A stretch of DNA of 37,500 nt from Chrysomallon squamiferum (taxonomy: Eukaryota > Mollusca > Gastropoda > Neomphalida > Peltospiridae): positions 45,294,095 through 45,331,594 of the forward strand of contig CM022665.1 in NCBI GenBank assembly GCA_012295275.1. The letters are read 5' to 3'. Shown one piece after another: positions 23,456 through 35,255 of this stretch. The number at the start of each line of letters is the position of its first letter. The stretch's first letter is position 1. The position numbers and the translations under genes were made by a program. The notes under the pieces are model-generated. The model was not told where the DNA came from and searched no databases. It worked only from the letters and a program-made list of their open reading frames with translations.

Positions 23456-23727
23456 CTTCACCAGATTCACTTCCTGTACATTTGATTAATCCATTCTATC
23501 TAGTTTATTTTTTTTTTAACAGATACATCTAGCCAAAAAAAAAAAGGTCCTCTAGGCCTCTATTTTACCTCTCCTAATCACAACAACAAACCAAAACATA
23601 CACCCCTTCAACATGTTTGTTTGCTCAGTGCACTTTTGGAGTAATTCAGCCTTGACATCAATCTCATATTTATAGACGATGAAGCCACAAAGTGCACCCC
23701 CACCTCTGCTTTTTTTTTTTTATCACA

Positions 23728-23760
<33 letters not shown>

Positions 23761-23914
23761 TCAAATATTCTATACCTAAACTTCATTATAAAACGGGAAG
23801 ACAAGTTCATTATTCGTGACTCGAAAAGAAATTTAATTTCACACATTCTGTAAGTGAATGGAATGAATGAATGTGGTGAGTGTGTGTTCAAATAGACGGT
23901 TGTTTAGTTGGTTC

Positions 23915-24125
23915 AAGTGGTGGGATATAACAACATTTGCATAGCTAATGAATGAACGTTTGTATGCAAATGCAGCACACTCGTAGACCAGAAGTCATTG
24001 TGACAAAAATACACATAAAGTACATACAACCCATTTGTGTGTGTGTGTGTGTGTGTGTATGTGTAAATAGCTGTTGACCTTAGGTATAAATAGCTGCTTT
24101 ATATTACTTCAATGTTGCGTAATAA
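23915..24125. repeat. Dispersed repeat, copy 1
   Basis: AAGTGGTGGGATATAACAAC through TGACAAAAATACACATAAAG and a GT tract to a CAATGTTGCGTAATAATAA tail closely matches 29660-29879 in the same orientation. It contains ATTTGCAT (23935-23942) and, inverted, ATGCAAAT (23964-23971), both POU octamer matches. The element family is not known to me. Confidence 0.85.
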
Positions 24126-24365
24126 TAACTGCTTTGCAATGAAGTAATTACTTCAGTGTTATTTATAAATAACTGTTTTGCATTGAAGTTATTACTTCAG
24201 TGTTATTATTTTGATGTTATTTATAAATAACTGTTTTGAACTGAAGTTGCTACTTTGACATTATTTATAAATAACTGCTTTACATTAAAGTTATTACTTC
24301 AATGTCGTGTAATAATAACTGTTTTGCACTGAAGTTATTACTACACTGTTTTATAAATAACTGTT
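24090..24365. repeat. 44-bp minisatellite
   Basis: Five to six units of AACTG(C/T)TTTGCA..GAAGT, then ATTACTTCAGTGTTATTTAT and AAAT, with a 44-bp period where intact. The first unit is the tail of the dispersed repeat, which occurs just once in copy 2, so the array appears to have grown from that tail. Confidence 0.8.
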
Positions 24366-25325
24366 TAAACAATAACAAAAATTAAATTTAAAAAAAAAAG
24401 GCAAATAATAATAAATATAAAAATAATAATTATAATAATAACATGAAACCTGAATTTCTAAATTCACTGAGTGCACATAAGCAACTTCTAACAAAGTTAA
24501 ATTCACTTTCTTGTTGTTTAATTTTTAATTTTTTTTTTTTTTTTAAAAACAGAAACTTTCTTAGAGAAGTGTACTGCATAACACCAATTAAGAGACATTT
24601 GTCTAACAAGCTTCATAAATTCTGTACAGCCAACACGTGAATTCAATAATTTAATCATAGCAGGATGTGAAAAACAACAGTAATGACTCTTTTTTTTTTT
24701 TTTTCTTTTTTTTCTTTTTTTTCTCTCTGACACAACAGCTGTGAAAAGTTAAAACTGTATAGAAGTAGGAGTAGATAATGCTTTGCAAATCTAAATGCAA
24801 GGAAATGCAAGGCAGTGTTATGTTTCATAAAGTGCAAGTAAGTAAAAACATGTTCAGTTTTCATAAGGTGACTGGATCAACTGAAGACTTTCCTTTCCCC
24901 ATTTTTTCCAAACAAAACAAATAAAAACAAAGAAAAACAATCATGGAAAGAGTAAAGGGAGTGAAGGGAGATAATAAATGGCTAATAAATGCATGTGCAC
25001 ACACAAACAAAAATAATGTCCTTGAGACTGTGTTTATGTAGTAAGCCATTGTTTATATAAATATAGGACGTTACTGAAATACATGTTGATACTCCCATTA
25101 TCCAAAATATTTCAAAAACTTTTTTTTTTTTTTTTTTTTTTCTTTTTATTCTTCTACAAAGCAAATTGTAACTTATCTTATCTCATTTGTTACAAGTTTT
25201 ATTGTTACAAAATAAACCTTGCTGACTTTTTATGGTCTGTCATCTATAATTTATGTTGGCTTTCACAAGATACAAAGACACAGAAATAGTAAAAAGTGAG
25301 AGAAAAAGTACAATAGAGGTACAAG

Positions 25326-25331
<6 letters not shown>

Positions 25332-25384
<53 letters not shown>
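25332..25384. repeat. GA microsatellite
   Basis: About 26 perfect GA units, flanked by purine-rich DNA to 25490. Ser-Leu frames on the minus strand are artefacts. Confidence 0.95.
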
Positions 25385-25386
<2 letters not shown>

Positions 25387-25859
25387 CAGATAGCAGAATA
25401 AAAAGAAAGACAGATGACAAAGAGATAGAAAGTAAGACATTCAGAGAGAAGAAAAGAGATACAGATTCAGAAAGAAAGAAGAAAACAAACAAAACAACAA
25501 AACAGTGAGGACAAGAAGATCAAAACCAGACAGCTAAAACACTGATACACGTACTATTTTATTAATTAAGCCGCTACAATGCTTAACTAAAATCAGCTCA
25601 GACCAGTTAAACAACAACACCACCACCACCACAAACCACAAACCACACACACACACAACATACTTTCACACACACAGGCCTTCATCTGTGTCTCTGCCTG
25701 CAATTTCTACATACGCTTTATATCAACGAGATCAATTGACTTTTATCCCAAACGAAACAAACAAACAAACGAGAGAGAGAAAGAGCAACACGAGCTATTA
25801 ACAAATCTGGTGTCAGATGTAAGAATACAATTCATCCTGAGATGAGGTATTTTTGACAA

Positions 25860-26240
25860 CACAAAGCCCTGCTGCTGCTGCTGCTGATGATGCTGATGTT
25901 GCTGAGCTTTACGGTGACAGAATTTCTTCTAATTCCCGTATCAGACATAGGACGAGCTCAAGCTGATTTCCTCACAGCTGCCAAAGTGGAAAATAAGAGT
26001 GCACTTTATTGATTAACAAAAAAAAAGAATCTTGGTTTGGCAGGCCGCCAGATACTTTTCCTTAGTGCAGTGTGTGTGTGTTCAGCTTTTCAACTTGGCA
26101 GTCAACAGAAAACTCCAGCCCAGTCCAGTCCAGCACAGAACAGCACAGCACAGCAGACCCAGTCTGTTATGAGCATTGCCACAACAGTGACCCCCAAGGA
26201 AAATGGTTTCAGTTGTGGAATAAATTTTGATCCTTTGTGA
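25860..26240. other. GC-richer block with CTG and CAGCACAG repeats
   Basis: CTGCTGCTG/GATGATGCTG units (25868-25907) and imperfect CCAGTCCAGCACAG units (26118-26158) sit in otherwise complex DNA. A 67-codon plus-strand frame (26037-26240) begins at TTG, not ATG, and overlaps the repeat; I see no family match. An exon of another gene is not excluded. Confidence 0.35.
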
Positions 26241-26256
26241 TAAATGATTTTTATTT

Positions 26257-26259
26257 ATT

Positions 26260-26337
<78 letters not shown>
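26257..26337. repeat. ATT microsatellite with ATTT lead-in
   Basis: About 22 ATT units preceded by ATTT units and followed by T-rich DNA to 26396. The poly-Leu frame is an artefact. Confidence 0.95.
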
Positions 26338-26338
<1 letters not shown>

Positions 26339-26884
26339 TTTTTATTTTTTATTTATTATAATTATTATATAATTTTTTTTTTTTTTTTTTTTTTTTTAAA
26401 AGCTGTTGTGATTACGGCATAAATTTTATACAGTAATTTAATATCCTCGTGATTTATGTTTTAATTTAATTTTTTTGTACCCTGTAAATTTTTACATGAC
26501 AATATAGACGCCATTATACTAATAAACAGACTGCTGGCATACCAATTATTAAAAACAACAGACATAAAATACTTAATTTCACTTTGACACATCAGACTCT
26601 ATACTGTACCCATGTCAAGAGAGTTTAATGCATCAGATTAAGAAATCAGCAAAAAAAATTTTTTTTAGCCAGGTAAAGAACCATGACTCTGTTTGCGTGA
26701 CAAACATGCTTAAACCATTAAATTCTTATTCCACCTGTACCTGCGACTAACAAAGTTTCTTAACCATGAAATATATCTTACTGCACCTAATTCTGCAGAA
26801 GTTGTAATGTCATAAACCCTGAGGTTACAATAATAATAATAATAATAATAATTAAAAATATATTTAAAAAAAAATTGAATACAA

Positions 26885-27470
26885 GTACATTAAAGTTGTA
26901 CCCACATCACCTACACCTGAAATAATAAACTGGATAGATGGCAATCAAAGTTGTACCCATGTCACATACACCTTATTATAATAAACTGGATACAAGACAA
27001 ATCAAAGTTGTACCCACATCACATACACCTAATTATAATAAACTGGATACATGACAAAGTAAAGTTGTACCCACATCACACACACCTAATTATAATAAAC
27101 TGGATACATGACAAATCAAAGTTGTACCCATGTCACATACACCTAATTATAATAAACTGGATACATGACAAATTAAAGTTGTACCCATGTCACACACACC
27201 TAATTAGAATAAACTGGATACATGACAAATTAAAGTTGTACCCATGTCACATACACCTAATTATAATAAACTGGATACATAACAAATTAAAGTTGTACCC
27301 ATGTCACACACATCTAATTATAATAAACTGGATACATGACAAATCACAGTTGTACCCATGTCACATATACCTGAAATAACAAACTGGATACATGACAAAT
27401 CAAAGTTGTACCCATGTCACACACACCTAATTATAATGAACTGGAAACAAGCCCATTAAAGTTGCACGAG
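26885..27470. repeat. 57-bp minisatellite
   Basis: About ten units; the GTTGTACCCA core recurs every 57 bp (AAAGTTG at 27004, 27061, 27118). A unit reads AAAGTTGTACCCATGTCACA then TACACCTAATTATAATAAAC then TGGATACATGACAAATC. Since 57 is a multiple of three, a 142-codon plus-strand frame stays open (26951-27379) with a 19-residue period; it is judged an artefact of the intronic array. Confidence 0.95.
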
Positions 27471-27504
27471 TACCTTATTTACACAAATACTTGAAATATT
27501 AAAC

Positions 27505-27786
27505 ACATACATACATACATACATACATATACATACATACATACACATATACACACACACACACATTAAAATATATATACATAATACATACACACACATA
27601 CAAAATACATGTATACATTTGTCTATATATAAACAACACATAGATACACACATCTACACACACAGCCACACGCACACACACACACATTCTTATTATCAAT
27701 CTGGCTTCCTCTCTCTATATCTGTATACACACAAACAAACACACACACAGATGTACACTCATACTTTCTCTCTCTCTCTCTCTCTA

Positions 27787-27845
<59 letters not shown>
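27505..27845. repeat. CATA, CA and CT microsatellite cluster
   Basis: CATA units (27505-27546), several CA tracts, and a long CT tract (27768-27840). All frames through it are repetitive and non-coding. Confidence 0.95.
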
Positions 27846-28029
27846 GCACACACACACAATCTAACACACAATCTATCTGTATCTAACACTTCACTTTATC
27901 ACTGCAGTGACACACTAATCTACATTTTTCTCTAATCCCAAGAGTTGCGCACGTCACTGGAGTTTATTTAAATCTTATGTCAGAGTGGCCTCAATCAATG
28001 TCAAACTTCTATCAATAATAACCAGCAGA

Positions 28030-28235
28030 CGCAGAATATAGCTCAGTGGTTTTACAAACGGCCTTGAAAGCCAGAGCGACTCGCAAGATCAATAATCCTT
28101 GCAGCAGCTGTTAAGACTATTTCCTGTTCCTGCTGGTGCCCCCCAAGCCACTGTGTACTGAAATCACTGACCTTTCCAGACTCTGGGACGGTGCACGTTA
28201 AGAATACTTTCTGCTTCCAGTTATTTAAGACCTGA
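28030..28235 (+). mobile_element. tRNA-derived SINE-like segment
   Basis: TAGCTCAGTGG at 28039-28049 is a classic tRNA A-box; AAGATCAATAATCC about 35 bp later is a decayed B-box. The non-tRNA body that follows includes GACGGTGCACGTTAAGAAT (28188-28206), which reminds me of the conserved central domain of several mollusc SINEs; that is a recollection I could not check. There is no intact cloverleaf, so it is not a tRNA gene. Confidence 0.5.
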
Positions 28236-28669
28236 TTTGGAAAAGAATGTTATTGTGAAGTGAAACCCACATCAGATGTATTCTGATGGAAAAATGCTAG
28301 AAATAATCCAGACTCACATCTTAAGATGATGAATTAGCTGTGAGAATAGCTATTAAAAAATGTACACAATTCAGGATTGATTTTCATGGTATACAATAAA
28401 GATTGTGTAATACATGTAAGTAATAATAACAATGGATTAGTAAATGAAATAACACAGATATATATATATATATTTACAGATCAGTGATTATTGGTAAACA
28501 AGAATTCAAAGACAAATGAGACATGTCAGTGTTGAGTCAACTAATCAATAAAATAATCAATTGTGATAACAAAATACATAAAACATTGACAATATAATCA
28601 ATGAGGCAAAAATAACTAGCAATTTAAAAATTAAAAAAGGTAATAATGATATATCAAAAATTATGATAA

Positions 28670-28799
28670 TAATAATAATAATGTTGATGATGATGATGAT
28701 GATGACAATGATATTAATAATGATGGTGATGATGATAATAATAATAATAAAATAATACTAAGAATAATAATAATAAGTAATAGCAACAACTGGTGTAAC

Positions 28800-28833
<34 letters not shown>

Positions 28834-28895
28834 TTAATAAAAATAAAAATAACAACAACAAGAACAACAATAAGAATAAAAATAAAAATAAGAAT
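28670..28895. repeat. AAT/GATGAT compound microsatellite
   Basis: AAT, TGA and AATAAA-type units in succession (best AAT run 28799-28830). The Leu/Ser-rich minus-strand frame (28661-28870) is an artefact. Confidence 0.9.
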
Positions 28896-29424
28896 AAAAA
28901 ATTAAGTAACTCAGCAGGGTATGCAGTGATTAAGTAATCATTCAGTAAACAGTCGACAAGTCCAGATTCTCAGTGAGTGTGTCACTGGAGAAAACAACAA
29001 CAAAAAATTTAATACTATCGTTACAGTCATACATAACACACAACATACAACATACTTCGAACCATAGAATTAAACTATAATGTGAAGATTATTATTATTA
29101 TTATTATTATTATTTTTAGTTTGCTGATAGAATGGTAGATTTGGTTATTTTCTAAAAAAAAAATAAAAAACAACAAACAATAATATTACATTAATTATAC
29201 ATGTTCTAGGTCATCCTGCGCACCTGCACCAACTTTAATTCAGCTTGGTTGCGGTTGCATTAAACCAGGCTATGTCATTTTATTACATAAACTCTCAGAC
29301 TGTTTTAGGCACCAAAAGCTGGGCAATCAAAGTCTTGAAGGGACAGAGCAGAAGTTGAAAAACAACACATTCAATATAAAAAACAAATTAAAAAAATACC
29401 CAGCAATAAAGATAAATATCAGTA

Positions 29425-29640
29425 CACCGGCTGATGCACTGGTTAGGTATGAATGATTAGGTTCTGGGTTCAAATCCTCATACCAGACCCATGGCAAACA
29501 GGATGTGGTGGGTCTATTTCTTCATCTCTTTTCTGACCAGTGTTCTAACAAACTGACATATGGTTAATTGTCAAATACTCTGAATAGCTTTCAGAACAGT
29601 TTTGATCTAATTAAATAAAACTGTGCCAGTAAACAACATG
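29425..29640 (+). mobile_element. tRNA-derived SINE-like segment with strong B-box
   Basis: GATGCACTGGTTAGG (29433-29447) resembles a tRNA A-box region, and GGTTCAAATCC (29467-29477) is an exact B-box (GGTTCRANTCC). Stems do not pair well, so this is a SINE head or tRNA pseudogene. It lies directly upstream of copy 2 of the dispersed repeat, which may be part of the same element. Confidence 0.55.
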
Positions 29641-29659
29641 TTTATTTTCTGGTTTTTAT

Positions 29660-29879
29660 AAGTGGTGGGATAAAACAACATTTGCATAGCTAATGAATGA
29701 ACGTTTGTGTGCAAATGCAGCACATTTGTAAACCAGAAGTCATTGTGACAAAAATACACATAAAGTACATATAACCACTTGTGTGTGTGTGTGTGTGTGT
29801 GTGTCTATACAGCTGTTGACATTGTTTATAAATAGCTGCTTTATAGTAACATTATTACTTCGATGTTGCATAATAATAA
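29660..29879. repeat. Dispersed repeat, copy 2
   Basis: Direct-orientation match to 23915-24125, including AACATTTGCATAGCTAATGA and the GT tract. One octamer is intact (ATTTGCAT, 29680-29687); the second reads GTGCAAAT. It has a single tail unit where copy 1 has an expanded 44-bp array. Confidence 0.85.
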
Positions 29880-29904
29880 ATTTACATATAAAAGCAAAAT
29901 TTTA

Positions 29905-30080
29905 TATATATATATACACACACATATACACACACATTACACACACACACATAGATATATTCATGCATACATAGATACCTTCATGCATACATGCATACAT
30001 GCAAATATACACACACACACACGTACATACATACATACATACATACATACATACATACATACATACATACATACAAACAT
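29905..30080. repeat. TA, CA and CATA microsatellites
   Basis: TA and CA tracts followed by CATG/CATA units and a long CATA run (about 30022-30077). Confidence 0.95.
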
Positions 30081-30814
30081 ACATATATATTATTTAATAT
30101 ATCAAGATAAAAAAAATTAACCAGCAACTCTCTTAAAATATCAGATTTATCCTGCGAAGGTTAGAATGTTGAATGGATAACAATTATTTCTTCCGAGTAG
30201 TTTTATTTCATTTTGCCTTTAAAAATTCTAAAAAATAACAACAGATTATAAATTTTTAAAATGATCTTTTATATATATATCTTTGTATATGTATGTAACA
30301 AGCAATTTATTGAGATAAAAATAGTTCCATCCCAGAAATCTATATTTTTGGCAGTGACAGAAAAAAAACACAAATCTACACAGTCATCATACAAAGCCAC
30401 TATTTATAGTGATTACACTTTATAAGACCTCTTCTTTTTTTTATCCTTCTTTTCTAGTGAAAAATAACTTTACTCAAGTAGATAATTACATTACAATAAA
30501 AATAAATTAATAATAATAAACTGAATAGATTTCTATTAACCGTGTAATGATATATTCATATTTCTACTGGTTAACCTGAAGTTTTGATTATGGACGTTCA
30601 AAAAGAAAGAAATGAATTTGCACTGCATTGCCATATTGCATTGATTTGCCATCTTGAAATAACACATTAACTCTTGGAGATAAATTTTTTGTCTTTTTAG
30701 AAAAGTTGAAAAAGGTGAAAATTACAGTCACTTTTATATTCTTGCACTTGGACACCTAGCATATGCCAGTATGTGAGAGAAAAAAAAAAAAAAAAAAAAT
30801 TAAAAACAAAAATC

Positions 30815-30925
30815 ACCTCTATACTTTTTAATATTTTAATACTGGGTGTTAAAAGTTTTTAATATTGTAATATCAGGTGTTAAAACATTTTAATTTTTTT
30901 AATATCAAGTGTTAAAATACACTGT
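30815..30925. repeat. Short tandem repeat, three units of about 38 bp
   Basis: TTTTTAATATTTTAATACTG-like DNA with GGTGTTAAAA recurs three times (GGTGTTAAAAG, GGTGTTAAAAC, AGTGTTAAAAT). Confidence 0.7.
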
Positions 30926-31979
30926 TATTATTTGGGTGGGTTTTTTTTGGGTGTTTTTTTTTCAAATAATGAATTTAATAAATGTTTAGTAATAACTCAA
31001 ATCTTAAATAATAATAATAAAATGAACTCTACAAAGAACTTGGTGAATTTAACAACAACAACAACAACAACAACAACAATAATAATATTAATAATAATTT
31101 ACCTCAAAACATTAATCTCTTAAAAGATTTAAAAGTTCTTTTTACTTCAGTCATTTATAATTTCGGGAGTTTTACTCAAGGCTAAAAGCTTTACTATCAA
31201 AAGAACTCATCTAGATTACTATTTGTGATAAAGTGAATCAATGTAAGTTAATATTTTATAATATATCATGTTAAACTGGCAAAAGGTATGCAAAAACAAA
31301 TTCTTAAAATGCAAATATTTACAAATAACATTTCAGCACCAAAAAATGCATATTGTGTCAGAGTACAAAAAAATAAAATAAAATAATATAAAAAATAAAC
31401 AAATAAAAGCTATTATTTAAGAAAGAAATTAAGAAATAAAATTAAAATGTTTTATTACTTATCTGTTTCCATTCGAAAACTTTATCTAAATACCATTTAT
31501 CATTTATTAAATTTTTAAAACAGCCTTGAATAAAAAAAAAATTTAAAAAAATTAAAACCCCCAAAAAAAATTAGGGAAAATAAAATTAATTCTTCTCTAT
31601 TTTTGCATAAATATTAATCTTCATATTTAGGATTTGAGAAAAATACTGAACAGACATCTGAGAAGTAGCTAGGTGTGTTTTTTGAAATAAAATCAGTTTA
31701 ATGAAAAAGCAAAATTACAGGAATAAAAATCAGAGAATCTGCTTATTTTATTTACACTGATTTGATATTCAACTGCACCCCCATTGCATCTAAATTCATC
31801 TGCGCCACCCTCAATGTGCCTCAAACTCCCATTGCTAAACAATTATTTGTATACAAAACTGGTTAATGTTAGTTTTAACATTTCTTTTTTTTTTTTTTTC
31901 ACCTAGATAAAAATTAGATTTTTTGGAAACATTTTTCTTTCATGTTCTGAAGAAAGTATGACCTTTGTTAACACCAATG

Positions 31980-32015
<36 letters not shown>

Positions 32016-32389
32016 AGAAGAAATTTTTTTTTTGAAAAAATGTCTTTAAAAATGATTTAAGATTTGTACATGTTGAAATTCAAGTGTATTCTAGAAAGTT
32101 AGACCTTGTTTGTTTTAAATTTGACAGTGTGTGGGTGTAAGGGCAATAGAGGCATGAGAAATGAGTCTACAGTGAGAAGTAAACCATTAGCAGTTTACAG
32201 CCAATGTTATGTAGCTTGATTGTTTTGTAAAGTGTTGAAAAAAAACAATAAATCAGACATTGTGTTGACTTTTCAGGTGACCGACAACAACAAACTGAAC
32301 AATCATTCTGTCTGCTGGTTAGATAGAATTATGTTCATGGTTTTAACTTTAAAAAAAATAAGAAAAAAAAAAAAAAAAAAGAAAGAAAG

Positions 32390-32785
32390 AAATTTAACTG
32401 AATAGTAAATTCATTCTAATTGGAAACATGTATGATGTAGGAATAACTTTGAGACAAAAAAAAAAAAAAAGGATTTTAACTGAAGTATTGTAAATTCATT
32501 CTATTTAGAAACACATGCAATTATATGAAAATAACTCTTTTTTTTCTGTAAAAAGGAATTTAACTTAAGTATTGTAAATTCATTCTATTTAGAAACACAT
32601 GCAATTATATGAAAATAACTTTTTTTTCTGTAAAAAGGAATTTAACTTAAGTATTGTAAATTCATTCTATTTAGAAACACGTAAGATATATAAATAACTT
32701 TTTTCTTTTTTTTTTATAAAAAGGAATTTAGTTGAGGTATTGAAATTCATTCTGTCTAGAAACATGATGCATGAATACCAATTTA
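32390..32785. repeat. About 83-bp tandem repeat, five units
   Basis: TTTAACT(G/T)AAGTATTGTA followed by AATTCATTCTATTTAGAAAC, a short ATATGAAAATAACT segment and a T-rich spacer ending AAAAAGGAA recur five times. The second and third units are nearly identical; the first and last are diverged. Confidence 0.9.
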
Positions 32786-33042
32786 AATAATTTCACGTGG
32801 TGGTGGTGTAACAAATACAGTTCAGTTTACACACGAAAGTCCAGTACAAACTAGTCTAACTAACTTGATTTGACTGCTCTAAATTCTACTTTCGTGAATG
32901 CATGAATCAAATTTCTCATATTCTGATAGCTTGGGGGTAATTATAAGTTCAGGTTGAGCAATTCTGAAGCGAAAAAAAATCTCATTTAAACTTTTTTTTT
33001 TTTTTTTGAAAAATAAGAAAACAATCCCCCTCAACAAACAAA

Positions 33043-33043
<1 letters not shown>

Positions 33044-33077
<34 letters not shown>
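33044..33077. repeat. Poly(A) run, 34 nt
   Basis: One of the longest A runs in the window. Similar runs occur near 12610, 14710, 18712 and 31983; none has an evident retroposon body next to it. Confidence 0.9.
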
Positions 33078-33078
<1 letters not shown>

Positions 33079-33224
33079 AGAAAAAGCTTCCTACAGTTAT
33101 TGTTAAGCTCTGGTATGCTATTAATACATGAAGATATTGATCATGACAGAATGCAAAATTGCTTTAGATCCAGTTGTGCTTGTTTGTTTTCTCTGCTTTA
33201 CATCTTTTAAAATATACACTGACA

Positions 33225-33480
33225 GCTTATTAAAACTGAAATCAGTAAACATACTGTCTACTGTTCTGTATAAAACATGATCTAGTATAATGTTGAGAAC
33301 AGTCCATACTTGTGTTAAAACTGAATTCTGTGTACATAGTTTATTGTTCTGTGTAAAACTTGATCTAGTATATAATGTTAAAAACAAGCCATATTTAACT
33401 TGTATTAAAACTGAATTCAATTCATGAATAGTTTATTGTCCTGTATAAAACTTGATCTAGTATTATACTGAAAACTGTCA
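33225..33480. repeat. About 90-bp tandem repeat, three units
   Basis: TTAAAACTGAA(A/T)TC, then GTTCTGTATAAAAC and TTGATCTAGTAT(A)ATGTT recur three times with indels. It keeps a 99-codon minus-strand frame open (33121-33420), which I do not regard as coding. Confidence 0.85.
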
Positions 33481-34250
33481 AAATATAATGTGCATTATTT
33501 AACGCGGCCTCAAATCATGGCAGGGCAGTACATACCTGATATTTACAATAAACCCAGCACACAGACATGTATGTATTATCCTGCCTAAATGACTCCCTGT
33601 CCTATTCATATTCACACTTCCTGGCCTGGCCTTGAACCATCACACCATCTGACCTAAATCTATCACATTTTTACACAATAAAGTGACAAGAATAAGGAAA
33701 CTTTATTTTTATTTTTTATAGTGTCCTTGACACGTAAGGTAGCTGATGGGCAATTTCTCTGAAAAATTTAAATCTTTTGCTCACTCCCATCATTCACTCA
33801 AAAGCTGTAAAGTCTGAAACAGCAAACTGCTCTAGAACAACAAAACCAGCGTTTCTGCAGAGAACTTTCCAGAAAGAAAAACCACAATTCAAATTTAAAA
33901 AAAACGAAAACAAAAACAACTAGAACTGGGCATGTTATTTAGTAACTAACAGACTGTAAACTTTTATTTATTTACATCATAAGTAATGGCAGAAACATTT
34001 TTTTAAGAGCTTTTTTACGTCATATTTACATCACAAAGTAATACTCTGTAGCTAATGTTAGTGTCCTACTTTTTTACCTCTGAAGCAGAATGAACTAGAG
34101 AGCTCTGAAAGCAAAATTACATGCCACTAAAACGTCACCATGGCACTAATTCCATTGCACTAATTCGTCACCAATGGTTGTTAATAAAAATGAATGAAGT
34201 TAAGGTTAGTAGGATGTACAGAAATCCCAATTTTGTTCAGTCACTGTCTT

Positions 34251-34282
<32 letters not shown>

Positions 34283-34769
34283 TTTTAAAAGCCAGAATTA
34301 AGAAAAAATATTCTTGCCAATTTTCTTGGGACATATGGCTGTTTTTTTTTTTTTTTTTTTTTTTTTCCAAAATATTAACATAAAACCAACATCTTGGCAC
34401 ATATGAGTTGAATGTCCAGATTTTTTATATTTTTGTATTTTTACTTTTTTGGGAATGGGAATTTTTTCTCTCTTAAAAAAAGATCTCAAAGGCAAGTATC
34501 TTAAAGCTCTTTTGGGTCTGAATGCTTAGAAAATAGATACAGACACAAGAAGAGGAATTAAAAATATTTTCAAAATGGCAGCTTCCAGACACAATTTAAA
34601 TGAATTCAGAGAATAATTTAACAGATTTTAATCAAGGTGTTTGTTTCTGAACAGTTTAACAGTGATTATATTAAGCAGATCAAATGGATTGTTTACTTGC
34701 TACAGGAATGTCTAACTTAAAAGACAGTGACTGATCTCTGATGAAATAATTGATGTAAAAAATCTTTAC

Positions 34770-34805
34770 CTTCACTTTGGTCACTCTCAGATACATTATT
34801 CTCCC
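34770..34805 (-). CDS. SYAP1: SYAP1-like internal exon, 36 nt (microexon)
   Basis: On the minus strand a 36-nt open segment is bounded by an acceptor ending TTGCAG and a donor reading GAAG|GTAAAG. Read in phase 1 it encodes G-E-N-N-V-S-E-S-D-Q-S-E, followed by a G completed by the next exon. The peptide is acidic and serine-rich, fitting the disordered linker between the BSD domain and the conserved C-terminal region of SYAP1 proteins. Both ends are phase 1, so including or skipping it adds or removes 12 residues without a frameshift; it could be alternatively spliced. It lies about 15 kb upstream (in transcript order) of the next recognised exon. The pyrimidine tract before the acceptor is weak and the segment is short, so the call rests on splice sites, phase and composition rather than homology. 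Confidence 0.6.
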
Positions 34806-34888
34806 CTGCAATGGACATTAGTTTTGTTTTAATTCTTTCTTAACTTATTATCTACCTAAATAACTTTTTATTATTATTATTACAGAGA

Positions 34889-34990
34889 GAAAAAGAAGAA
34901 GAAGAAGAAGAAGAAGAAGAGAATGTAAAGAATATGAAGAAGATGATGATTATAGTGAATGATGAGACAGAGAGAGAGAGAAGAGAGAGA
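34889..34990. repeat. GAA then GA purine tract
   Basis: About ten GAA units (34892-34921), a GATGATGATTATAG stretch, then GAGAGA DNA, about 90 bp upstream (in transcript direction) of the 36-nt SYAP1 exon. Confidence 0.9.
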
Positions 34991-35223
34991 AGTATGAGAG
35001 AGATACCTAAAAGAGAAAGAACTGGTTAAAAGCAAAATGTTTGTTCTGTTTTTAAACCTATAATCTTTTAGTCTGAAAAAGAAACAGTAATTTTAATGTT
35101 TTTCTAACTACAGAGCAGTATCTTTACTCACAACCTGAAAATAATTATCTTTGTAATAACTATTTCAAAGAAAAAAAAAAAATAATAAAAAAATAATAAT
35201 AAAAAATTAAAAATACTAAAACA

Positions 35224-35255
<32 letters not shown>

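Larger units (their letters stand above)
19601..34769 (-). other. SYAP1 intron, about 15 kb, repeat-rich
   Basis: This is the interval between the 36-nt and 183-nt exons. It holds at least seven tandem-repeat arrays, two SINE-like segments and a duplicated dispersed repeat, each listed separately. I searched both strands for further exons with SYAP1-like sequence and found none. Somewhat more complex stretches without an assignment are about 21260-21560, 25560-26240, 27900-28400, 31600-31860 and 33480-34130. Because the exons flanking it are phase 1, an undetected phase-1 cassette could still lie inside. Confidence 0.6.

Noticed and set aside
26037-26240. 67-codon plus-strand ORF resembling a secreted peptide
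   Set aside because: It starts at TTG, overlaps a CAGCACAG repeat, and there is no ATG, splice site or family support.
26951-27379. 142-codon ORF with a 19-residue repeat
   Set aside because: Produced by a 57-bp intronic minisatellite on the strand opposite to the gene; no start or splice context.
29425-29500. Functional tRNA gene
   Set aside because: The B-box is exact, but the acceptor and anticodon stems do not pair and the T-stem has mismatches; SINE or pseudogene is more likely.
33121-33420. 99-codon minus-strand ORF
   Set aside because: Lies on a 90-bp three-unit tandem repeat; internal repetition explains the open frame.
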